A stretch of 64,000 nucleotides of DNA from Lewinellaceae bacterium (GTDB lineage Bacteria; Bacteroidota; Bacteroidia; Chitinophagales; Saprospiraceae): NCBI GenBank assembly GCA_020636105.1, contig JACJYL010000001.1, forward strand, positions 4,030,001-4,094,000, written 5' to 3'. Positions 17,475 to 25,524 of the stretch are shown one piece after another. A program made the position numbers and the translations under genes. How positions within the stretch are numbered: position 1 is the first letter of the stretch; the number at the start of each line of letters is the position of its first letter. The notes beneath the pieces are model-generated. The model was given only the letters and a program-made list of their open reading frames with translations. It was not told the DNA's origin and searched no databases.

Positions 17475-17496
17475 GATTTATTTATTTTTGTTAGAG

Positions 17497-17541
17497 TACA
17501 AATGTAAACCAATATTTACTAAAAGTCAAGTGTAATTTACA
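17497..17541 (-). promoter_or_regulatory. Promoter and likely XRE operator
   Basis: Reading the minus strand, TTG (17527-17529), a 20-base spacer and TACATTTG (17499-17506) match the Bacteroidota promoter. TSS near 17493 would leave a leader of about 20 bases. Two small palindromes bracket it: TGTAA-T-TTACA (17531-17541) above the -33 box and TACA-AA-TGTA (17497-17506) over the -7 box. Confidence 0.5.
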
Positions 17542-17667
17542 TTTAGATAACTAGAATTTACTTTTTTTACCGAGTTAGAGCTTCGAATTGGCGTAAATAG
17601 CTGAATTTTATCTTAATTTTTGTACCTTCACCACCTAATTCAATTAACTGCAATAGTCCCTTATCCA

Positions 17668-18033
17668 ATGAAATTACTAATTTGTGAAAACGAGGATGTC
17701 TTGCTTACTGCTCTGCAGTTTAGGCTGAACAAAAGAAACCACACACTCATTTTAGCCAAAGATGGTAAGGAAGCTGCCCAATACCTTTTGAATTCCAAAC
17801 CCGATATAGTCATTACAGAACTTAACCTTCCAAAAACCTCCGGGCTGGAACTGCTCCGCCTTGCCAAAACACAGGTAGACCCCAACCTTCCTTTTATCAT
17901 TATTGCGGATATTGAGATGGCTGATGAGATTCTTGAAATTTTAGCCGAAGGTGCCCGGGATTTTCTCCTGAAACCTTTTAAACCCGATGAACTCCTATTG
18001 CGTATTGAAAAAATAAAACAAGAAAATAAATGA
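17668..18033 (+). CDS. Receiver-only response regulator with degenerate active site
   Basis: 121 residues from ATG 17668 (MKLLICENEDVLL); an upstream in-frame start lacks support. The whole protein is one receiver domain. The phospho-acceptor position carries Glu51 (VITELNLP) instead of Asp, the acidic pocket reads CENED instead of the usual VDD-type sequence, and the switch Thr/Ser appears to be Ala (IIADIE). The conserved Lys is kept (LLKPFKPDE). It probably cannot be phosphorylated and may act as a constitutively active-like or protein-binding module. It overlaps the ChaN-like gene by four bases (ATGA), so the two are coupled. Confidence 0.82.
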   Translation: MKLLICENEDVLLTALQFRLNKRNHTLILAKDGKEAAQYLLNSKPDIVITELNLPKTSGLELLRLAKTQVDPNLPFIIIADIEMADEILEILAEGARDFLLKPFKPDELLLRIEKIKQENK

Positions 18034-18902
18034 CACACAAAACAATGCTTGTACTGCTGGCGGTTATTGTTTCGACCACACTTTTTGGTCAGAAAAAACC
18101 AGCCTACCAGATTTTTAACTCAAAAGAAAAAAAAGCTGGTTATGAAAAAATGCTCGATGCCTGTGAAGGGGCGGATGTCGTATTTTTTGGAGAATCTCAC
18201 AACAATCCAATTTCCCATTGGTTGCAGTTGGAGCTGACGAAGGACCTTTATGAAAAAAAGAACGGCAATCTCACCCTGGGCGCAGAGATGTATGAATCCG
18301 ATGGCCAGATAATCCTCGATGAATACTTCAGTGGTGCCATCAACCAAAGTTCTTTCGAAAAGGAAATGCGGCTGTGGCCCAATTATAAAACGGATTACAA
18401 ACCTGTGCTGGAATTTGCCAAAGAGAAAGGGGTGAAGATGATCGCCACCAATATCCCGAGGCGTTATGCCAACCTGGTTTTCAGAAATGGGCTGATCGCT
18501 CTTGATAGCTTGTCGGATGAAGCCAAAAAATATATTGCACCGCTGCCGATTACCGTCGACCTGGAACTAGAAGCCTATAAATCATTAATGGATATGGATA
18601 TGGGGGGACATGGCGGTTCTTCGGAAAATTTTCCGTATTCCCAGGCAGTGAAAGATGCCACCATGGGGTATTTTATTTATAAAAACTTGGAAGTTGGCAA
18701 GACATTTATCCATTACAACGGAAGTTATCACTCCGACAATTTTCAGAGCATTCTGTGGTATTTGAACGAACTTAACCCTAAATTGAAAGTGGTCACCATT
18801 ACGACCGTAGAGCAGGATGATATTTCTGAACTTAGTGAAGAAAACGAAGGAACGGCAAATTTTATCATTTGCGTTCCTAACAGCATGACTAAAACTTATT
18901 AA
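18030..18902 (+). CDS. ChaN-like (DUF399) haem-binding-type secreted protein
   Basis: 290 residues with a signal peptide (cleavage after about residue 20, TTLFGQ). The ChaN/Cofac_haem_bdg fold is marked by VVFFGESHNNPISHWLQLEL near 50-70, AEMYESDGQ, NIPRRYANLV and FIHYNGSYHSD near the end. Family members bind haem and several are iron-regulated lipoproteins; related domains have been linked to peptidase-like chemistry. No lipobox is seen here, so it should be periplasmic. Coupled by ATGA overlap to the receiver protein. Its 3' spacer holds the 33-34 bp repeat array. Confidence 0.85.
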   Translation: MTHKTMLVLLAVIVSTTLFGQKKPAYQIFNSKEKKAGYEKMLDACEGADVVFFGESHNNPISHWLQLELTKDLYEKKNGNLTLGAEMYESDGQIILDEYFSGAINQSSFEKEMRLWPNYKTDYKPVLEFAKEKGVKMIATNIPRRYANLVFRNGLIALDSLSDEAKKYIAPLPITVDLELEAYKSLMDMDMGGHGGSSENFPYSQAVKDATMGYFIYKNLEVGKTFIHYNGSYHSDNFQSILWYLNELNPKLKVVTITTVEQDDISELSEENEGTANFIICVPNSMTKTY

Positions 18903-18951
18903 GGTTAAATGATCCGGGATGTTATTTTTTTGGGAATGTCCCGGGTTATTT

Positions 18952-19216
18952 TACCACATAGTCGCATAGTGCATAAAGTTTTTTTACCACATAGTCATAT
19001 AGTGCACAAAGCTTATTTTACCACATAGTCGCATAGTGCATATAGCTTATTTTACCACATAGTCGCATAGTGCATAAAGCTTTTTTTACCACATAGTCAT
19101 ATAGTGCACAAAGCTTATTTTACCACATAGTCGCATAGTGCATAAAGCTTTTTTGCCACATAGTCATATAGTGCATAAAGCTTTTTTTACCACATAGTCA
19201 TATAGTGCATAAAGCT
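18952..19216. repeat. Eight tandem 33-34 bp repeats
   Basis: Units start at 18952, 18985, 19019, 19053, 19087, 19121, 19154 and 19188. Each begins TACCACATAGTC (one TGCCAC) and runs through CATAGTGCA-type sequence to AAAGCTT or a variant and a T-run. Units come in two sorts (GTCGCATAGTGC and GTCATATAGTGC). There are no spacers, so this is not CRISPR. The array fills the convergent spacer between the ChaN-like and IMPase genes. Confidence 0.93.
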
Positions 19217-19220
19217 TCTG

Positions 19221-20024
19221 CTATTCCCCAAACGCCACTTCAATATATTTAAAAAACGCTTCTTCTACTCCCGCACTTGTGGCCACGATTTCCCGTCCGT
19301 ATAAAAAATCGTCTCCTCCTCTGAAATCCGTTACTTTTCCTCCGGCTTCCTGAACGATAAAAGCCCCCGCAGCTACATCCCACACGTTAAGGCTGTATTC
19401 GAAGAACGCATCAAAACGTCCGCAGGCCACATAAACGAGGTCTACCGCAGCTGAGCCCAGGCGACGGATGCCGCGTGTTTTGGCCATCATTTCAGACAGA
19501 ATCTGAAGATAACCCGGAATCCTGTCGTAGTCATAATAGGGAAAACCCGTTGCTATCAGCGCATCGGCCAGGTCATCCGTTTTACTGATGGTAATGGGCT
19601 TGCCGTTCAAAAATGCGCCCCCTGACTTCCAGGCATAAAAACATTCATCCTGGTTTATCTCATATACGATGCCCATGATGGTTTCATTTTTCCACTGCAA
19701 CGCCACGCTAATGGAAAAAATGGGTAAAGAATGAAGGAAGTTGGTGGTTCCATCCAATGGATCGATGATCCATCGTAAATCTCCTCGCTGGGTTTTGACG
19801 GTTTCCTCTTCCGTTAGAAAAACGGCTTCGGGCAGCAGTTCACCCAGGCCTTTTACCAGGAGTTCTTCTGCTGTCTTGTCCACATAACTCACCAGGCTAT
19901 TCAGGCTTTTGGTTTCTATTTCTCCGCGAGTAACCTTGCCTTTTTCTCCGCGAATAAATTCTCCAACGCGAAGGATGATTTCCTGGCTGTCTGAACACAA
20001 AGTTTTTAAATTGATATGATCCAT
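19221..20024 (-). CDS. Inositol monophosphatase family protein
   Basis: 267 residues, standard length. Metal-site motifs are intact: LTEEE near residue 68, WIIDPLDGTTNF near 85-96 (motif A) and NVWDVAAGAFIVQEAGG near 215-231 (motif B). The family hydrolyses phosphate from inositol 1-phosphate or related substrates (SuhB, CysQ-like members exist) with magnesium in the cytoplasm. Nothing nearby narrows the substrate. ATG at 20024 is well placed. Its TAG stop lies 3-4 bases from the tandem repeat array. Confidence 0.93.
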   Translation of the reverse strand: MDHINLKTLCSDSQEIILRVGEFIRGEKGKVTRGEIETKSLNSLVSYVDKTAEELLVKGLGELLPEAVFLTEEETVKTQRGDLRWIIDPLDGTTNFLHSLPIFSISVALQWKNETIMGIVYEINQDECFYAWKSGGAFLNGKPITISKTDDLADALIATGFPYYDYDRIPGYLQILSEMMAKTRGIRRLGSAAVDLVYVACGRFDAFFEYSLNVWDVAAGAFIVQEAGGKVTDFRGGDDFLYGREIVATSAGVEEAFFKYIEVAFGE

Positions 20025-20147
20025 TTTTTTATTTATACGTTATTTTTCACGAATTTATGGTTTACCTTTAATTTCGTGTAGTAGCTTGACAATTATCTAG
20101 ACAAAAACATTATTTGTTTTACGACTTTAGGGTTTATATTGGTTTCC

Positions 20148-20894
20148 ATGGACAAAAAAGAATACATTCTTCAAAAACAATTCAGGATCACCTCCAGGGA
20201 TGCGGATTTTAAATGCGATCTAAGGTTGAGCTCTTTGATTAATTTATACATACAGGCGGCGTGGCAACATGCTGAAATCCTTGGTTTTGGGTATGGCCAT
20301 TTGAATGAGCAACAATTAGGTTGGGCGCTTTCCAGGCTTAAAATAAAAATAATAAAATTGCCCTCATGGCCCGGGACCATTGTGGTGAATACATGGCCCA
20401 AAGGATTGAATCGGCTATTTTATATGCGTGACGCGGATTTTTTGGATGGACAAGGAAATCCGTTTGCTTCTGTCACCTCCGGGTGGCTGGTTTTTGATAT
20501 GAATACCAGGCGACCAAAACTACTGGATGCCAAACCTGCCTCCTTATTTCATAATGAAGACCGCCATGCCATCGATGAAACAATCCCCGCTCTAAAATTT
20601 GATGGTGCCCCCACCAGGTCAACCCACTTTCATGTTCGTTATAACGATATCGATATGAACCAGCATCTTACGGCTATGCGGTATATCGAGTTCATGACAG
20701 ATACCTATGACATTCGGTTCTTTAAAACATACCAGCCCCTGGAACTTACCGTCAATTATTTAAAAGAAATAATCTTTGGCACGGAATTAATAATGCATCG
20801 ATATGAAAACGGATTCAGGCATGGTTTTGAATTGGTAAATGCCAGTGATGCCAGCGTTTGTTTCAGGGGGGAGTTGACTTTTGTGAAAGGGTGA
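20148..20894 (+). CDS. Acyl-ACP thioesterase, FatA-like double hotdog
   Basis: 248 residues from ATG 20148 (MDKKEYILQKQF); a TTG three codons earlier is less likely. The layout is two hotdog domains as in plant and bacterial FatA/FatB enzymes: domain 1 includes LINLYIQAAWQHAEILGFG and a following LGWALSRLKI, domain 2 includes VRYNDIDMNQHLTAMRYIEF, where Asn and His of the catalytic set sit. It would release free fatty acids from acyl-ACP in the cytoplasm. A degenerate ACP-like gene lies 122 bases away on the other strand. Physiological role in this group is unclear. Confidence 0.85.
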   Translation: MDKKEYILQKQFRITSRDADFKCDLRLSSLINLYIQAAWQHAEILGFGYGHLNEQQLGWALSRLKIKIIKLPSWPGTIVVNTWPKGLNRLFYMRDADFLDGQGNPFASVTSGWLVFDMNTRRPKLLDAKPASLFHNEDRHAIDETIPALKFDGAPTRSTHFHVRYNDIDMNQHLTAMRYIEFMTDTYDIRFFKTYQPLELTVNYLKEIIFGTELIMHRYENGFRHGFELVNASDASVCFRGELTFVKG

Positions 20895-20898
20895 GGTT

Positions 20899-21011
20899 TT
20901 TAACGCAAAGGCCAGGGATACGCCAGGGCCGCAACGAATATATTGGATGCGGAGCCCCTTTAAAATTACACATTGCGCACTTTGCGATTTACTTGCGGCC
21001 CTTTCGTTTAA
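20899..21011. repeat. Imperfect inverted CGCAAAG-type intergenic element
   Basis: AACGCAAAGGCC at the left and GGCCCTTTCGTTT at the right are inverted imperfect copies, with a GCGCACTTTGCG-type segment between. Elements of this flavour are common between convergent Bacteroidota genes. It lies between the thioesterase and ACP-like stops and could end both transcripts. Confidence 0.4.
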
Positions 21012-21016
21012 ATTTT

Positions 21017-21265
21017 TCAGGAAGCATGTAAATAAAAATACTGACTCAAATCCTGAATGGTTTCCACAATTTCTGCTTCTTCCGCCGTGAGGTAAACATC
21101 CAGCCTGTTTTCTAATGCGGCAATGAGCAACATCTTGTCCTGTGTGTCGAGGTTGAGGTCATTGCTCAGACTACTGGATGGAAAAATGTTGGAAGATTGC
21201 ACATGGAGTTCCCATGAGATGAGATCAATGATCCTGTCTTCGGAGAAGTCGATCTTTTTTTCCAT
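21017..21265 (-). CDS. Acyl-carrier-protein-like protein lacking the attachment serine
   Basis: 82 residues with the four-helix ACP pattern: SSSLSNDLNLDTQDKMLLIA aligns with the F.DDLGADSLD.VEL region of ACP, and VYLTAEEAEIVETIQDLSQY with the third and fourth helices. At the attachment site the usual Asp-Ser-Leu is Asp40-Thr41-Gln42, so a 4'-phosphopantetheine arm is not expected. It may be a non-carrying binding protein, or Thr might be used, which has little precedent. The acyl-ACP thioesterase gene lies next to it, converging. The LolA-like gene is upstream on the same strand (76 bases). Confidence 0.75.
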   Translation of the reverse strand: MEKKIDFSEDRIIDLISWELHVQSSNIFPSSSLSNDLNLDTQDKMLLIAALENRLDVYLTAEEAEIVETIQDLSQYFYLHAS

Positions 21266-21341
21266 TATTCAAAGGTTTAAGAATGACAACAAAGCCGGGT
21301 TGAGAAAAGGTAAACCGGGCTATGTTGTTATTATTTATAGA

Positions 21342-22076
21342 CTATTGTTTCAACGATGCCTTGGTGAACAGATCTTCCGGTATTACCTGATTGAATTTTA
21401 TACTCGTCATTTTAAACTCCGTACCATCTCCCTGGGTGAGCATATTTTTGTAAACGATGGTACGCGGGAACCAGCGACCTTCAATTTTTTCGACATCACT
21501 CAGGGTGGATCTTTTTAATAATTGCCCGCTTTTGGCGTACAATTCTTCTTTCAGGGGGACGTAACGCTCTGTGTCTATCCATTCTTTGCGTGTGGCATAA
21601 GCCACATCATCAACCTTAGCCTTCAGCTCAAGAACCCACGTTGGGCGGCCGTCAATTTCTTCATTGCCGATAACCGAAGCGGAATAGATTTCAGTCAATT
21701 TCCTGTCATCCATCATATCTTCATAAGACAGGTCAGATCCCATCACGGATTGACGCAGCATGTGCCCGGAGATCTGTATGATCCTGTCGGTAGAAGGAGA
21801 ATAGATCCACAATTTATCTTCCAGTTTCAACATTTTGGTGCCTTGTTCTCGGGCTGGTGCGAGGTATTCCGTATAGGATTGTTTGTCGCCAACGGAATAA
21901 GATCTCGAAGAGATGCTCCTGCTGCCGCGTTTGCCGTGAATGATCATGGTGGATTCAAAAATCCTGTTTTCGGAGGACATATTCTTATCCACTTTATCAA
22001 GAATTTCATCCGCAGAGGGTTGTCCAAAGGCCAGGAATGTTATAGTGCTGAAAATAGCGATTAAGAATGTTTTCAT
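21342..22076 (-). CDS. LolA-like outer-membrane lipoprotein-sorting protein
   Basis: 244 residues from ATG 22076 (MKTFLIAIFSTITFLAFGQ, a signal peptide). The body fits COG2834: MIIHGKRGSRSISSRSYS, SYTEYLAPAREQGTKMLKL, LWIYSPSTDRIIQISGH and a later SVMGSDLSYEDMM. These proteins have the LolA/LolB half-barrel that holds acyl chains in the periplasm. It is the last gene of the TetR-barrel-ABC operon (85 bases behind permease 2), so it likely carries the molecule that the ABC transporter extracts. The cargo is unknown; the housekeeping LolA is normally encoded elsewhere. Confidence 0.8.
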   Translation of the reverse strand: MKTFLIAIFSTITFLAFGQPSADEILDKVDKNMSSENRIFESTMIIHGKRGSRSISSRSYSVGDKQSYTEYLAPAREQGTKMLKLEDKLWIYSPSTDRIIQISGHMLRQSVMGSDLSYEDMMDDRKLTEIYSASVIGNEEIDGRPTWVLELKAKVDDVAYATRKEWIDTERYVPLKEELYAKSGQLLKRSTLSDVEKIEGRWFPRTIVYKNMLTQGDGTEFKMTSIKFNQVIPEDLFTKASLKQ

Positions 22077-22161
22077 CTTTATATTTTTTAATGTCATTGA
22101 ATATTTTTAACCTGTTTCATGGCATGTCATAATGCTGTAAACTACAGACTGCCAACTAAAT

Positions 22162-23436
22162 TTAAACTTCCAGTTCCTTGAATAATTGTGCTGTATTCCG
22201 TTTATAAATCCCAATACCGGAAAGAGCGGTTCCTATCACGGTAGAGATGACTCCCGGAATAAAGCCTATATAAAAATCAACCGGCATAATATGCGCCCTG
22301 ATCCGCGAGGGCATCATGACGGAAGCTCCTTTCATCATGGAACTGATATCGATCCCGTAGGTTTGCAGCAGCCAGGCAAAAAACAATCCAATAGCCGTGC
22401 CCAATACAGATCCGGCGATTCCGATAAAGATCGATTCAAGGATCATGGAGAAATACACATGGCGTTTTTCTTCTCCGATAGCAAGCCTCAGGCCTACTTC
22501 TCCATACCTTCGCAACCCGCCCAGTAATCCTGCGTTCCAAAGCACCAGAGACATGGCCATCATAAATACGAGGGTAACGATCAGCCCCATAGTTTTAGAA
22601 AGGTTCACAAGGGTGGCCATGCCATGCTGATCGCGCAGGCTCAGCATGATGGGAGCGTATTCGTTGGCTTCATCGATATGGTTAGCATTGAATTGCTGAA
22701 CCATTTCAACCGCTTTCTCTTCCTCGAAATAACCCGATGAAAAGAAACCGGTTATTTCACCAGCGGCGTCGTACATATCAAGTGCCTGTCGAACATCTTC
22801 AATGTCTGCAATGATCGTCCCTCGGTCCAGGGCATTGGAACCAAAAAGGATGGTTCCTGCGACTTTGAAATTATACATGATCATGCTTCCGTTCATCGAA
22901 GAGCCGATGAGGGTGACCATGTCTCCGGGGTTGACCTTCAGCTTTTCGGAGAAGGTTTCGCTGAGCAGGACTTCTCCTGGTGCTACAGGCATGGATCCTC
23001 TGACGATTGATGCCGACAAATTTAGCCGCTCATCTTCCTTGCTGTCCTTCGACAGAAGATCAAAACCCAATCCCATGGCGGGGCCCTGGGCTTTGGTTTC
23101 TCCGTTTTCATCGGGAGCATCGATCAGGCCCCCGAATTTGATTCTCGGGGCCCAGTCCATATCAGGATAATGTGTTTTGAGATCTTCCAGCAGGGCTCCC
23201 ACGTCCATTAAAGCAAGATCATTGGGGATTTGGTCCACGTTTTCTGCATAGGCTTTGGACATCACCTTAACGTGTCCCGTTGCGAACCGGGCGTTCATTT
23301 CAATGGTATCTCCCATGACACCGGTCACATAGGCGTGCATCAAAACACAGAGCATAACTCCAATGGCTACCACCAGGATGGGCATTGTACTCCGGCTTCT
23401 GTCACGAAAAAGTCCTTTTATTAAAAATTGTATCAT
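22162..23436 (-). CDS. FtsX-type ABC transporter permease (second of two)
   Basis: 424 residues. One N-terminal transmembrane helix (about 15-38), a large periplasmic domain, then three C-terminal helices (LVNLSKTMGLIVTLVFMMAM; SIFIGIAGSVLGTAIGLFFA; the last near 390-415). The conserved loop GLRRYGEVGLRLAIG marks LolC/LolE/MacB-type permeases, which work mechanically on substrates in the periplasm rather than pumping through the membrane. Its start overlaps the end of the first permease by four bases. Two different permeases suggest a LolCE-like heterodimer. Confidence 0.88.
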   Translation of the reverse strand: MIQFLIKGLFRDRSRSTMPILVVAIGVMLCVLMHAYVTGVMGDTIEMNARFATGHVKVMSKAYAENVDQIPNDLALMDVGALLEDLKTHYPDMDWAPRIKFGGLIDAPDENGETKAQGPAMGLGFDLLSKDSKEDERLNLSASIVRGSMPVAPGEVLLSETFSEKLKVNPGDMVTLIGSSMNGSMIMYNFKVAGTILFGSNALDRGTIIADIEDVRQALDMYDAAGEITGFFSSGYFEEEKAVEMVQQFNANHIDEANEYAPIMLSLRDQHGMATLVNLSKTMGLIVTLVFMMAMSLVLWNAGLLGGLRRYGEVGLRLAIGEEKRHVYFSMILESIFIGIAGSVLGTAIGLFFAWLLQTYGIDISSMMKGASVMMPSRIRAHIMPVDFYIGFIPGVISTVIGTALSGIGIYKRNTAQLFKELEV

Positions 23437-24608
23437 TGTATTTTTCCCTTTAAAGCTTCCGTTGGATTCATTTTTGCAATTTTCTTCGCTGGCCAGTAGC
23501 TTACGATAGTCGTAGTTATCAGTACAACCAAGGTTGTGGTTAGTACCAATCCCACACTGTATTTAGGATAGAGGGTCTGAGCCATAGCCATCCCGTAATC
23601 ACTGGCTTCCATCGGCAAAGTCCATCCTGTTTTTGCCTGCCAGATCAGGAAAGGAACCCCGTAAATCGCAGCGGCCGCTGCTGCCAGGATAGCGTACATG
23701 GCTCCTTCTGTCGTAAACAACCAAACCACCTGCCTTTTGGTAAAGCCGAGAGCTACATAAGTTCCGATTTCCCGTTGCCGGCGAAAGATGGACAACACCT
23801 GGGTGTCGAAAATGGCCAGCATAGCCAGCAGGAGCAGAATGATATAAAAAACCGACTGGCCTACAGATTTGGTTTTAATGATCTTATCAATATCGGCCGT
23901 TAATACTTTCATAGGTTTGTTTACAAAATTTTCCAGGTCAGGCCTGTTTTCTTCGGCATTTCCATAGGAAAAGAGGGTAGCTTCTCCGGGCAACAACATA
24001 ATGGACTGTAATTTGTCGAGCGCGATCCAGACCTGCCCCACGTCAACAGTTGGTACGTTGGTGGAAAATATGTTAGTAATGAAAACCTCCGCCGCGTCAA
24101 AAGTGCCGTTGGCGTCTCTCCATTGCAGGGTTACATAGTCGCCGACTTTCAGCTTATTCATACGCGCCATATTGGAACCGATGATGGCCGGAATGGCCGC
24201 CATACTGGTGTCCAGGTAGTGGGTGGGCAATTCCAGTAGCGTCTGTTTAGGGTTGATTCCTTTGATAAGAATGGATTGCATCCTTCCTTCGGGGTAGAAG
24301 GTACCCTGGGTGATCAAAATGGGTTCCGCTTCGCCCTTTTTTATTTCCGGTTTTAAGGCTTCAGGAATGGCGGCATGGCTATCCGTAAGGGTGAACGGAT
24401 CGAACGGATCGTAACTTTTGTGCCAGTATTGCCCTTCGGCAATTTCCCAATGTTTCATATCTGTTTTGGCCTGGTAATCCCAACCCACCAGGATGCCTTT
24501 CATCCAGATAATGACGACAAATGAGAAGGATAAAACGATCACATTTAACCAGGTTCGAAGACCGGCGCCAATCAAATTCCTGTAAGCCAGTTTTAATGCT
24601 AATAACAT
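23433..24608 (-). CDS. FtsX-type ABC transporter permease (first of two)
   Basis: 391 residues with the same layout as its partner: N-terminal helix (about 18-40), periplasmic domain, three C-terminal helices (VFYIILLLLAMLAIFDTQV; a second after GAMYAILAAAAAAIYG; the last near 355-380). The cytoplasmic loop FRRQREIGTYVALGFTKRQV is the hallmark of the LolE/MacB group. It lies 12 bases behind the ATPase gene. Residues near 60-75 (YWHKSYDPFDPFTLTD) differ from LolC/E and may set cargo. Confidence 0.88.
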   Translation of the reverse strand: MLLALKLAYRNLIGAGLRTWLNVIVLSFSFVVIIWMKGILVGWDYQAKTDMKHWEIAEGQYWHKSYDPFDPFTLTDSHAAIPEALKPEIKKGEAEPILITQGTFYPEGRMQSILIKGINPKQTLLELPTHYLDTSMAAIPAIIGSNMARMNKLKVGDYVTLQWRDANGTFDAAEVFITNIFSTNVPTVDVGQVWIALDKLQSIMLLPGEATLFSYGNAEENRPDLENFVNKPMKVLTADIDKIIKTKSVGQSVFYIILLLLAMLAIFDTQVLSIFRRQREIGTYVALGFTKRQVVWLFTTEGAMYAILAAAAAAIYGVPFLIWQAKTGWTLPMEASDYGMAMAQTLYPKYSVGLVLTTTLVVLITTTIVSYWPAKKIAKMNPTEALKGKIQ

Positions 24609-24620
24609 GGTAAACCTGTT

Positions 24621-25319
24621 TTATTTTGTTATAACCTCATCTTTATCAACTCTCCCGTCCAGTAAGTAAATTTTCCTGCGCAGGTAACTGATGACTTTTT
24701 CATCATGTGTTGCAAAAAGAAACGTGGTATTGAGTTCCTTGTTAAGGGTTTCCATGGTTTGAAGGATGTGGTGTGAATTCGCCGCATCCAGGTTCGCTGT
24801 CGGCTCGTCGGCCAAAACAAGGGATGGTTTTTTTACCATGGCTCGTGCGATGGCCACCCGCTGGCACTCTCCTCCTGAAAGTTGGGGCGGACGCGAGTGT
24901 TCTTTGTCCGTCAATCCCACCCATTCCAGCGCGTCCATCACCATTTTTCGCCGTTCGGAAGCCGTGAAATTTAGCAATAGAAGCGGGAATTCGACATTCT
25001 CAAACACGTTATGCACCGTGAGTAAGTTGTAGCTCTGGAAGATGAATCCCAGGTTTTCCTTACGCAACCGGGCAGCCTGTTTTGGATTGAGTGACCCGAT
25101 GGAATGACCCAATACGACCGCTTCACCCCTGGTGGGCACATCAAGGGAGCCGATGATGTTGAGTAAAGTCGTTTTTCCGGAGCCACTGGGGCCGATCAAA
25201 CCTGAAAACTCACCCCGGTTTATCACCAGGTCAATATCCCTCAATGCAGTAAACTCAGACTTTCCCATGGGAAAAGTTTTCGTAAGCTTTTCAATTTTTA
25301 TAATTGAAGCATTTTCCAT
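24621..25319 (-). CDS. LolD/MacB-type ABC transporter ATPase
   Basis: 232 residues from ATG 25319 (MENASIIKIEKLTK); the longer frame upstream adds basic residues without family match. Motifs: Walker A GPSGSGKTT, Q-loop FIFQSYNLL, signature LSGGECQRVAIARA (Cys replacing the common Gln after Glu), Walker B LVLADEPTANLD and switch His ATHDE. It would power the two FtsX-type permeases that follow. A nonamer array and the barrel gene lie upstream; the 202-base gap leaves room for a separate promoter. Confidence 0.93.
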   Translation of the reverse strand: MENASIIKIEKLTKTFPMGKSEFTALRDIDLVINRGEFSGLIGPSGSGKTTLLNIIGSLDVPTRGEAVVLGHSIGSLNPKQAARLRKENLGFIFQSYNLLTVHNVFENVEFPLLLLNFTASERRKMVMDALEWVGLTDKEHSRPPQLSGGECQRVAIARAMVKKPSLVLADEPTANLDAANSHHILQTMETLNKELNTTFLFATHDEKVISYLRRKIYLLDGRVDKDEVITK

Positions 25320-25403
25320 TTTGTATGAATTTATATGATTTTTTATCCTAAGTTTAACCTCTTTCTTCACTGTTGCCGATGACGTTTTGCCAGGGAAGGA
25401 TTT

Positions 25404-25448
25404 AAATTGTTCAAATTGTTCAAATTGTTCAAATTGTTCAAATTGTTT
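25404..25448. repeat. Five tandem nonamers AAATTGTTC
   Basis: Four exact copies from 25404 and a fifth with a final T ending at 25448. The array lies 85 bases upstream of the ATPase start and behind the barrel gene. Slippage here could change promoter spacing, but no promoter is visible to test that. Confidence 0.85.
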
Positions 25449-25482
25449 GGAGTAGTAGCTCGATATTTTTTACTTCTTCAAT

Positions 25483-25524
25483 CCGTCACCGTCCATCGTC
25501 TATCAGTCCACCGTCCACCGTCTA
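25483..25524 (-). repeat. Heptamers starting at the barrel-gene stop codon
   Basis: On the minus strand the TAG stop (25522-25524) begins the word TAGACGG, followed by TGGACGG, TGGACTG, an ATAGACG variant, TGGACGG and a partial unit. Period 7 with one extra base. Another case of an array that starts at a stop codon. Confidence 0.6.

Noticed and set aside
18952..19216. Possible CRISPR array
   Set aside because: Units are contiguous with no unique spacers, and no cas genes are present.
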